Shown here in pieces: positions 53,278 through 64,000 of a DNA stretch of 64,000 bases. The stretch spans positions 37,908,629 to 37,972,628 of the forward strand of contig OY755240.1 in NCBI GenBank assembly GCA_963576725.1. The letters are read 5' to 3'. Both the position numbers and the translations under genes were made by a program. Each line of letters opens with the position of its first letter. The first letter of the stretch is position 1. The DNA is from Azorinus chamasolen. Its lineage: Eukaryota > Mollusca > Bivalvia > Cardiida > Solecurtidae. The notes under the pieces were generated by a model that did not search any database, was not told the origin of the DNA, and worked only from the letters and a program-made list of their open reading frames with translations.

Positions 53278-54236
53278 GCAGTGGGATTCAGTCTGTAACC
53301 ATACTTGCACTACAAAAAACCTAACATAACTAACGTCTGCTGGGGCTATTCCCACATAACAGGTTGACACATTTGATGCAGTCACTTATGAATTGATAAT
53401 GATAACACACCCAAAGATGTAGGTTGTTAAGAAAAACCTTGGCCTGTTTTAATTGGACAAGTCATTTTAAAGGACGTAGCCACTATGGCCATATTTTCCA
53501 TCTTGAATAACAACTGCAAACAATTAAGATGTACTCTGAAATCTGATCAGGTTCTAAACAGCTTGTTCATGTATTGTTTCTTTGTAAAATTATGACCCCT
53601 TGCTAGAATGCCTTTATTACTAGTCATCAGGTTCCGTTTCATTAGCTACTTAACAGAAAATACACTGATACTGTTAAACACAAGTGACCCTTTGAACGTT
53701 TAAAGCAGGTAGAATGAACGCAGAAAGGTTTTTTGAAGAGCTTTGTGCTTCATCTTCATATTGCTCTATTAAGCAGACACATAGCTTTGCTAGGAAATAA
53801 CTGTTCCGTTGTGTTTTCATGGACATACTTTTATTCTCCTATACATATCTTCCACAAAACTAGTCTGCAAATTGATTGAATAGCATCATGTAATGGCGTT
53901 AGTCGTTTGTAACAGGGAAACGGTTAACATTTACTAAGTCCATAGTGTTTGTAATGTGTGGTGGATTTAAATATGTACATTTACTTTTGTCATATTTATG
54001 TATGCCACAAGAGCGTGTTATACGATATTATACACTAATATACACTACATAGAACTGTGTCATAACGGGGTATATCTAACTATTTTTGTAGTATGGGGCA
54101 TTCTAAATATATACAACACAGATTTGTCCAATGCAGGGGTATATATATATAGGGTGGATTATATACAGTTTCCGGGAAAAAAAGGGGCCCCATATCGAGG
54201 TTACATATTTTGACCCCGTCACCGACCCGGTGTATG
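53278..54236. other. Spacer left of block D2, no feature
   Basis: No domain-bearing frame or known repeat. The sequence just left of the TA tract (about 54120-54236) differs from that left of D1. Confidence 0.45.
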
Positions 54237-55945
54237 TATATATATATATATATATATATAAATAGACACTGGCCCGGTTGTGAGAATATTCTCGATATAA
54301 AACCTTTTCTGTGGGGCATACATAGGAGACGGGGCCTATACAGAACCCCGCCAGAATTGAACGTGTTTACATGTAGAAAATGGTGTTTTAAAGCTTATAA
54401 ACTTGATATCCACAACACGGTTTTATATAGAAAATTTGTTTGAGTTGTCTCCCTTTGCTCTTGGCTCATTTCCGTATATATCCGCCATTTTCCGGGTTCT
54501 TCCGGTAGACTGGTTCATATCTTAGTGCCTATATATACCCCGTAATGCCTATATATACCCCGCACCTGATGTCATCGGACTGGTTCAATTTTTTTGAACA
54601 TATATGCCCCGTATCTTTGCGCTACATTATAGTTTGGTGCGACGAAAACTCCGTTTTCAGACTGTTTTTTATAAAAAGAATACTATATGTGACTGTGCAT
54701 GTGACAATTATTTAACTGAACAGCATCCCCTCTCAAGTATCTTCATATCTTTACATAAAAGGTTACGTAAATGCTTCATCTGTGTAAAGGTGTTATGCAG
54801 TGTATATTAATGAAATAGTTGGAGAATCTTGTAACATAATGTTGTCTTCTTTGAACATGTATCAATATGTGAAATATTGAGATGACATACTCCCACCAAC
54901 CCTTATGATTGGATTCATATTTATCTCATCTCGTCGGATACAGAAATGGGACCAGACAGTCTGCTCAAACAATGTTTCCCTTGTTCAAACGATCTTAAAA
55001 GTCTCACATCTCAGAGACATGCCACTTCAACGAAGCAGCACTTTTACTTTTCTCAAGCAGGCACTATCAAGCTATGACTGATATACTATTAAAACGACAT
55101 CAAGTTCTTAACCACTGCGACAAGAAAGTTTTAAACTCTACATATGATTAATTAATAAATCAATGGTTGAAGGAAAACTCGACGGCCGATCAACACGGTT
55201 ACCTAAGTATTGTATCTCAAACAATTTGTGTAACGGCACACGAAACAATTATTATGAAACCTGCGCCCTTAACATCATAGTCTGTAAATAATTAACATGG
55301 TAATACTGATCTAAAGCTAATACGCGTATCGTATTTTACACCGTAGCCTGTCTATAGATAAATGTAAAATATGATATTTAGTAATCTTGATCTTGATTTT
55401 GGTACGCTGGACTTCAAAACTTTTCCAGAGTTACATGCAATATGGCAATCAACTCTTTCATTTTGTTCCTAACAAAAATCACAAAGACATGGTAGCACGA
55501 AGGTGAAAAAAGAATGAGTTCAATTTTGGGGTCCGTTCAACATTTCTTTGAAGCAACTTAAAAATGCATATTCGCAACTAAAAATTTGCGCTACTGGACC
55601 GTGGTTCCATGCCATTTATCTAACATTGAAACAGATTTAGAATAGGATCGTCACACACAACTATGATTCGTTAAAAGCTTCGGTCACAACCGGTCAGACG
55701 ACTACTCTACGGGAAATCTACGACAAAACTTCGAAACAACTCACGGGTATTGCATGCCATTTTATCGAAATTTCTAGAGCGCAAACAACCCGTAAGCATG
55801 CACGACGACCAAATTCATGCACAACAACTTCATGATTACAATTTTTACATAATGAACGTCAATGACGAATGTTTGAATTGCGCGATGCAAACATTAGGTC
55901 AGGTATGCGTGGCTTAAACATCTTCTCTGAAATCGTGAGACCATG

Positions 55946-56002
55946 GCTTAATAGCTCAATTGATAAGATAAAGGCCCTGGGTTCGAGTCCCGTTTTCACC
56001 AC
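55946..56002 (+). other. tRNA-like sequence, D2 copy
   Basis: Same as 39218-39272 except that the A-box TTGGTAAGA is TTGATAAGA here, a change in a usually conserved G pair, which weakens it as a Pol III promoter. Confidence 0.45.
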
Positions 56003-56839
56003 TTTATAATTGGTGACTAACCTAAATAATCCGCAGTGTGATTTAAATGAAAAAACAAATGTTATATTGAAAAACCCGTGGCTTATTCGTTGAGTAAGAA
56101 TTATTGTATAGATGGGATGAGTGTAGCCACGTAGAGAGTGTTATGAAATTGTTGATAGGCTTTGACTGCGCAGCTTGATAACTAAGTCGGTAGAGCATTG
56201 GTATGTTAAGCCAAAGGCCCTGGGTTCGAGTTTCCCATGTTACAGAAAGGTTACCTCATTTCTGGGTCTACATAGTAAGCATATCCAGTCTTATGATATG
56301 GGCCTACATTATTAGCACATCCAAACGTATGATATTGGTCTACATTATTAGTATATCCAGTTTTATGATCAGGGTCTACATTATTAGCACATCCAGTTTG
56401 ACGATCTGGGTCTACGTTATTGGCACATCAAGTATTATGATCTGGGTCTACATGAATGAAAGGATAAGTGGTTATTTATTTCATTTAAAGCGCTACTAAC
56501 TCCGATCAAAGTTGTCTGTTTAAAGTTACTTGAATGACTATAATTAAGTTTTAGCAAAATACATGAAAACATTAATCGACAATTAAATCAATTATAATGT
56601 GGTACATGTATGTTGCTGAAAGATTTGCAGAGTTTGATAATACATAAGCTGTTTGCAAGGATAGTTTAGGGTTATTACAGTCTGCTTTAATACCTGTATT
56701 AACAATTAAATAGGTGAAAAGTCTAACAATATCCTGAGACTCAGTGGAAAATCAGTAACCGGGTCTGAGCTGGTATGTTTTATTTTGAATTGAATTGGAC
56801 GTCATACACATATTCTTTGCATGGTATACCCCGGAACCG

Positions 56840-59800
56840 TACGGACACAAATGTCTACTTTATCGTATAAATTAGCTGCCCAAGAGTACAACACTCATTT
56901 TCATCATATAGATTTGATGCTTAACTACAATTCTAAACCAGTTTGGCAAGTCCTGTGCACTCGTGAATAAACGTCCAAATTATGTCAGTTATGGAGGTTC
57001 GAACACTGTCAGACTGTTAACGCATCAAGGAACTCGGTTCTGAAGTTTCTTCTTTTACAGTTCTATTTATCGCGTAAAAGAAATCAATTCTAACTCATCG
57101 AGTTCTTTTTTCCGATTTTCAAAACTCTTTATTTGCGGGGTATATATAAGTTTATCTCATATAATTCTTAATATCGTAAAATTAGCTGCCCAAGAGTACG
57201 AAACTTATTTTCATCGTATAGATCTTATGCTTGAGTACAGGTTCAGTGCAATTTGGCAAGTACTGTTCATTCATGCATAAAATGTACAACGTCCAAAATA
57301 GGTCAGTTTTGGAGGCTCGAACCCTGCCAGACTGTTAACAGATCAAGGAACTCGGCTCGAACTTGCTCTGAAGTTTCTCAATTTTAACTCATCAAATTCT
57401 TTTTTCGATTTTGAAAAAAATCTTTATTTGAGGGGTATATATACATTTATCTCAGATAATTCTTAATATAATCAAACTGAATGCCCAAGAGTACGAAACT
57501 CATTTTCAACGTATAGATCTGATGCTTGACTATAGTTTTAACGCAATTTGGCAAGTCCTGTTCATTCATGCCTAAAATGTACAACGTCCAAAATAGGTCG
57601 GTTTTGGAGGTTCGAACACTGCCCGAAGGCTAACGGATCATGGAACTCGGCTTGAACTTGCTCTGAAGTTTCTTTTTTTAAAGTTCTATCTATCGCATAC
57701 AAGAAATCAATTCTAATTCATCAAGTTCTTTTCTCGATTTTTAACACTCTTTATTTGCGGGGTATATATAAATTTCTCTCAACTAATTCTTAATATCGTT
57801 AAATTATCTACCCAAGAGTACGAAACTCATTTTTCATCGTATAGATTTGATGCTTGACTACAATTCTAAAGCAATTTGGCAAGTCTTTTGCACTCGTGAA
57901 TAAAAATTACAGATCAAGGAACTCGGTTCGACCTTGCTCTGAAGTTTCTTCTTTTAACGTTATATATATCGCATACAAGAAATCAATTCTAACTCATCCA
58001 GTTCTTTTTTTCGATTATCAAAACTCTTTATTTGCGGGGTATATATAAATTTATCTCAGATAATTCTTAATATCGTCAAACTGAATGCCCAAAGAGTACA
58101 AAGCTCATTTTCAACATATATATTTGATGCTTGTCTACAGTTTCAATGCAATTTGGCAAGTCCTGTTCATTCATGCCTAAAATGTACAACGTCCAAAATA
58201 GGTCGGTTTTGGAGGTTCGAACATTGCCCGACTGCTAACGGATCATGGAACTCGGCTTGAACTTGCTCTGAAGTTTCTTTTTTTAAAGTTCTATCTATCG
58301 CATACAAGAAATCAATTCTAATTCATCAAGTTCTTTTCTCGATTTTTAACACTCTTTATTTGCGGGGTATATATAAATTTCTCTCAACTAATTCTTAATA
58401 TCGTTAAATTATCTACCCAAGAGTACGAAACTCATTTTTCATCGTATAGATTTGATGCTTGACTACAATTGTAAAGCAATTTGGCAAGTCCTGTGCACTC
58501 GTGAATAAAATTTACAGATCAAGGAACTCGGTTCGACCTTGTTCTGAAGTTTCTTCTTTTAACGTTATATCTATCGCATACAAGAAATCAATTCTAACTC
58601 ATCCAGTTCTTTTTTGCGATTATCAAAACTCTTTATTTGCGGGGTATATATAAATTTATCTCAGATAATTCTTAATATCGTCAAACTGAATGCCCAAAGA
58701 GTACAAAGCTCATTTTCAACATATATATCTGATGTTTGTCTACAGTTTCAATGCAATTTGGCAAGTCCTGTTCATTCATGCCTAAAATGTACAACGTCCA
58801 AAATAGGTCGGTTTTGGAGGTTCGAACACTGCCCGAAGGCTAACGGATCATGGAACTCGGCTTGAACTTGCTCTGAAGTTTCTTTTTTTAAAGTTCTATC
58901 TATCGCATACAAGAAATCAATTCTAATTCATCAAGTTCTTTTCTCGATTTTTAACACTCTTTATTTGCGGGGTATATATAAATTTCTCTCAAATAATTCT
59001 TAATATCGTTAAATTATCTACCCAAGAGTACGAAACTCATTTTTCATCGTATAGATTTGATGCTTGACTACAATTCTAAAGCAATTTGGCAAGTCTTTTG
59101 CACTCGTGAATAAAAATTACAGATCAAGGAACTCGGTTCGACCTTGCTCTGAAGTTTCTTCTTTTAACGTTATATCTATCGCATACAAGAAATCGATTCT
59201 AACTCATCCAGTTCTTTTTTTCGATTATCAAAACTCTTTATTTGCGGGGTATATATAAATTTATCTCAGATAATTCTTAATATCGTCAAACTGAATGCCC
59301 AAAGAGTACAAAGCTCATTTTCAACATATATATCTGATGCTTGTCTACAGTTTCAATGCAATTTGGCAAGTCCTGTTCATTCATGCCTAAAATGTACAAC
59401 GTCCAAAATAGGTCGGTTTTGGAGGTTCGAACATTGCCCGACTGCTAACGGATCATGGAACTCGGCTTGAACTTGCTCTGAAGTTTCTTTTTTTAAGTTC
59501 TATCTATCGCATACAAGAAATCAATTCTAATTCATCAAGTTCTTTTCTCGATTTTTAACACTCTTTATTTGCGGGGTATATATAAATTTCTCTCAACTAA
59601 TTCTTAATATCGTTAAATTATCTACCCAAGAGTACGAAACTCATTTTTCATCGTATAGATTTGATGCTTGACTACAATTGTAAAGCAATTTGGCAAGTCC
59701 TGTGCACTCGTGAATAAAATTTACAGATCAAGGAACTCGGTTCGACCTTGTTCTGAAGTTTCTTCTTTTAACGTTATATCTATCGCATACAAGAAATCAA

Positions 59801-61955
59801 TTCTAACTCATCCAGTTCTTTTTTTGCGATTATCAAAACTCTTTATTTGCGGGGTATATATAAATTTATCTCAGATAATTCTTAATATCGTCAAACTGAA
59901 TGCCCAAAGAGTACAAAGCTCATTTTCAACATATATATCTGATGTTTGTCTACAGTTTCAATGCAATTTGGCAAGTCCTGTTCATTCATGCCTAAAATGT
60001 ACAACGTCCAAAATAGGTCGGTTTTGGAGGTTCGAACACTGCCCGAAGGCTAACGGATCATGGAACTCGGCTTGAACTTGCTCTGAAGTTTCTTTTTTTA
60101 AAGTTCTATCTATCGCATACAAGAAATCAATTCTAATTCATCAAGTTCTTTTCTCGATTTTTAACACTCTTTATTTGCGGGGTATATATAAATTTCTCTC
60201 AAATAATTCTTAATATCGTTAAATTATCTACCCAAGAGTACGAAACGCATTTTTCATTGTATAGATTTGATGCTTGACTACAATTCTAAAGCAATTTGGC
60301 AAGTCTTTTGCACTCGTGAATAAAAATTACAGATCAAGGAACTCGGTTCGACCTTGCTCTGAAGTTTCTTCTTTTAACGTTATATCTATCGCATACAAGA
60401 AATCAATTCTAACTCATCCAGTTCTTTTTTTCGATTATCAAAACTCTTTATTTGCGGGGTATATATAAATTTATCTCAGATAATTCTTAATATCGTCAAA
60501 CTGAATGCCCAAAGAGTACAAAGCTCATTTTCAACATATATATCTGATGCTTGTCTACAGTTTCAATGCAATTTGGCAAGTCCTGTTCATTCATGCCTAA
60601 AATGTACAACGTCCAAAATAGGTCGGTTTTGGAGGTTCGAACACTGCCCGAAGGCTAACGGATCATGGAACTCGGCTTGAACTTGCTCTGAAGTTTCTTT
60701 TTTTAAAGTTCTATCTATCGCATACAAGAAATCAATTCTAATTCATCAAGTTCTTTTCTCGATTTTTAACACTCTTTATTTGCGGGGTACATATAAATTT
60801 CTCTCAAATAATTCTTAATATCGTTAAATTATCTACCCAAGAGTACGAAACTCACTTTTCATCGTATAGATTTGATGCTTGACTACAATTCTAAAGCAAT
60901 TTGGCAAGTCCTGTGCACTCGTGAATAAAATTTAGAGATCAAGGAACTCGGTTCGACCTTGCTCTGAAATTTCTTCTTTTAACGTTATATCTATCGCATA
61001 CAAGAAATCAATTCTAACTCATCCAGTTCTTTTTTTCGATTATCAAAACTCTTTATTTGCGGGGTATATATAAATTTATCTCAGATAATTCTTAATGTCG
61101 TCAAACTGAATGTGCAAAGAGTACAAAGCTCATTTTCAACATATATATCTGATGCTTGTCTACAGTTTTAATGCAATTTGGCAAGTCCTGTTCATTCATG
61201 CCTAAAATGTACAACGTCCAAAATAGGTCGCTTTTGGTTGGTTCTACCTCTGTCAGACTGTTAACGGATCAAGGAACTCGGCTTGAACTTGCTCTGAATT
61301 TTCTTGTTTAAAATTCTTTGCCGGGTATATATAAATTTATCTCAGATAATTCTTAATATCGTCAAACAGAATGTCCAAAGAGTACAAAGCTCATTTTCAA
61401 CATATATATCTGATGCTTGTCTACAGTTTTCATGCAATTTGGCAAGTCCTGTTCATTCATGCCTAAAATGTACAACGTCCAAAATAGTTCGCTTTTGGTT
61501 GGTTCTACCCCTGTCAGACTGTTAACGGATCAAGGAACTCGGCTTGAACTTGCTCTGAATTTTCTTGTTTAAAATTCTATCTATCGCGTAAAAGAAATCA
61601 ATTCTAACTCATCCAGTTCTGTTTCCTTTTTTAACACTCTTAATTTGCGGGGTATATATAAAGTTAACTCATATAATTGTTAATATCTCAAACTGAATTA
61701 CCAATAGTACAAAGCTCCTTTTCAACGTATAAATATGATGCTTGACTACAGTTATAATTCAATTTGGCAATTCCTATTCATTCATGCATAAAATGTACAA
61801 CATCCGAATTATGTAAGTTTTAGGGGTTCGAACACTGCCAGACTGCTAACGGATCAAATAACTCGGTTCGAACCTGCTATGAAGTTTCTTCTTTTAAAGT
61901 TCTATCTATCGCGTACAAGAAATCAATTCTAATTCATCCAGTTCTCTTTACGTAT
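56840..61955 (+). repeat. 605-bp tandem array, block D2, expanded
   Basis: Equivalent points at 57854, 58459, 59064, 59668, 60274 and 60879, about 605 bp apart. Alternate units share variants (for example TTGTAAAGC at 58470 and 59680 against TTCTAAAGC in the others), so the expansion copied two units (about 1.21 kb) at a time. Confidence 0.85.
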
Positions 61956-63281
61956 CAGATCTATACGTTGAAAATGAGTTTCGTACTCTTGGGCATTCAG
62001 TTTGATTATATTAAGAATTATCTGAGATAAATGTATATATACCCCTCAAATAAAGATTTTTTTCAAAATCGAAAAAAGAATTTGATGAGTTAAAATTGAG
62101 AAACTTCAGAGCAAGTTCGAGCCGAGTTCCTTGATCTGTTAACAGTCTGGCAGGGTTCGAACCTCCAAAACTGACCTATTTTGGACGTTGTACATTTTAT
62201 GCATGAATGAACAGTACTTGCCAAATTGCACTGAACCTGTACTCAAACATAAGATCTATACGATGAAAATAAGTTTCGTACTCTTGGGCAGCTAATTTTA
62301 CGATATTAAGAATTATATGAGATAAATTTATATATACCCCGCAAATAAAGAGTTTTGAAAATCGGAAAAAAGAACTCGATGAGTTAGAATTGATTTCTTT
62401 TACGCGATAAATAGAACTGTAAAAGAATAAACTACAGAACCGAGTTCCTTGATGCGTTAACAGTCTGACAGTGTTCGAACCTCCATAACTGACATAATTT
62501 GGACGTTTATTCACGAGTGCACAGGACTTGCCAAACTGGTTTAGAATTTAGTTAAGCATCAAATCTATATGATGAAAATGAGTTTTGTACTCTTGGGCAG
62601 CTAATTTATACGATAAAGTAGACATTTGTGTCCGTACGGTTCCGGGGTATACCATGCAAAGGATATGTGTATGACGTCCAATTCAATTCAATATAAAACA
62701 TACCAGCTCAGACCCGGTTACTGATTTTCCACTGAGTCTCAGGATATTGTTAGACTTTTCACCTATTTAATTGTTAATACAGGTATTAAAGCAGACTGTG
62801 ATAACCCTAAACTATCCTCAAACAGCTTATGTATTATCAAACTCTGCAAATCTTTCAGCAACATACATGTACCACATTATAATTGATTTAATTGTCGATT
62901 AATGTTTTCATGTATTTTGCTAAAACTTAATTATAGTCATTCAAGTAACTTTAAACAGACAACTTTGATCGGAGTTAGTAGCGCTTTAAATGAAATAAAT
63001 AACCACTTATCCTTTCATTTATGTAGACCCAGATCATAATACTTGATGTGCCAATAACGTAGACCCAGATCGTCAAACTGGATGTGCTAATAATGTAGAC
63101 CCTGATCATAAAACTGGATGTACTAATAATGTAGACCAATATCATACGTTTGGATGTGCTAATAATGTAGGCCAATATCATTCAAATCACACTGCGGATT
63201 ATTTAGGTTAGGCACCAATCATAAAGTGGTGAAAACAGGACTCGAACCCAGGGCCTTTATCTTACCAATTGAGCTTTTAAG
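61956..63281. repeat. Right inverted-repeat arm, block D2
   Basis: Equivalent of 42546-43871 with only a few substitutions, reverse complement of 55946-57530. Confidence 0.8.
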
Positions 63282-64000
63282 CTTTCTCTGTTCAAAAATT
63301 ATGACGGTTCTAAAATTTCAATTTTGTTACCCCACCCACATTCGTGCCGAGAGGCCGGTGCTTGTCGGTCGTGTTGTCCTGATCCAAATGCAATCAAACG
63401 CAGGCTTGTAACATATCGTTGGAAAGGTTTCAATGCAGTGAGTATGAGACTATGGTTAAATGGACAATTCGGCTGAATACAAGCGGGTTGTCTGCCCTTG
63501 TTTGTTTCTCAGCCTAATGAATTAAATTTTCTCTGATAACAAGCTACCGGGGAGATTTCGAATATATATGTAAGAACAAAAGTTGTTCAGTTTTAGCCAG
63601 TAAATCGATTGATACCAATGTTTCGAACCTGTGGCCTCACAATCGTGCACTAGAGCGAAAATCTGAACCAAAAGTGCTAGGTGCAAAAACTCAACAGCAA
63701 TCGACAGAGTTTGTCCAATGAAGCAAAATTACTGTTTACACTATCTTTCTATCTCCTATGGATCATGAGTTATGCCGGATCGAACTTTGGACGGAAATGG
63801 TTTTCGGTCCCGTTCTCGGTCAGTCGCATAGAGAACCCAGTTAACATGGCATCATTCGATAGATCTCGACAGGACAAGCAACTTTGCAATTTACTTTGGT
63901 TTTCTATCTTTCTCTGTTCAAAAGTTATGACGGTGGTAATATTTCAATTTTGTTACCCCACCCACATTCGTGCCGAGAGGCCGGTGGTTGTCGGTCGTGT
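63282..64000 (+). repeat. Start of the 626-bp array, block D2
   Basis: A partial leading unit, then a further unit from about 63655 that continues past the window end. Confidence 0.85.

Larger units (their letters stand above)
54237..64000. repeat. Block D2: second copy of block D1, running off the window
   Basis: 54258 onward matches 37530 onward almost base for base with offset about 16,728. After the 605-bp array the offset becomes 19,410 (43816 matches 63226). The extra 2.68 kb equals four more 605-bp units plus a partial one of about 262 bp. D2 lacks the hammerhead palindrome on its left side. Confidence 0.9.

Overview
The window is eukaryotic repeat-rich DNA, almost certainly from a mollusc and most likely a bivalve. 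That call rests on memory of bivalve repeats with AGCTCACC / CTCTTGTT ends and was not checked by any search. I see no convincing intact host gene. Nearly every protein-like stretch is a decayed piece of a mobile or virus-like element, and most other open frames are accidents of tandem repeats.

Layout. 1-4.1 kb: a tandem array (unit about 157 bp) in Helitron-like shells, ending beside a frameshifted endonuclease (EEP) domain of the kind carried by Helitron-related elements. 4.9-8.6 kb: TTAA-flanked MITEs, one nested in a pogo-like MITE. 8.6-13.4 kb: three more tandem-core arrays. 13.6-18.5 kb: two divergently oriented fragments of one reverse-transcriptase (RT) gene, split by a 1.74 kb Helitron-like element, a tandem-core element and a short interspersed repeat (called TR here). 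19.8-25.0 kb: wreckage of a DIRS/Ngaro-like retroelement (SGNH hydrolase-like, RT, RNase H, tyrosine recombinase). 25.3-31.8 kb: many TR copies, another RT fragment, and genes of a virus-like element (a glycine-rich hydrophobic protein, a tail-fibre-like protein, a structural-type protein). 32.9-37.0 kb: the densest virus-like gene block, with overlapping, divergent and convergent small genes, all or nearly all damaged. 37.0-37.5 kb: a perfect 177-bp-arm palindrome carrying a hammerhead ribozyme motif on each arm.

37.5-49.0 kb is a composite block: single-copy DNA, a large inverted repeat with tRNA-like boxes, a 605-bp tandem repeat, then eight units of exactly 626 bp. The block is repeated from 54.24 kb to the window end with a longer 605-bp array. 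Between the copies (49-54.2 kb) is mostly featureless DNA with an interstitial telomere-like tract and one MITE.

How parts relate. The tandem-core elements share one plan despite different cores: 5' hairpin, GTCY-rich tract, tandem core of about 140-210 bp, 3' hairpin, short CT-rich end. Two gene copies lacking particular insertions show where these elements landed. The RT-type and virus-like genes share a conserved non-coding module of about 75 bp lying between same-strand reading frames, which hints that they belong to one multi-gene element family. That link is inference.
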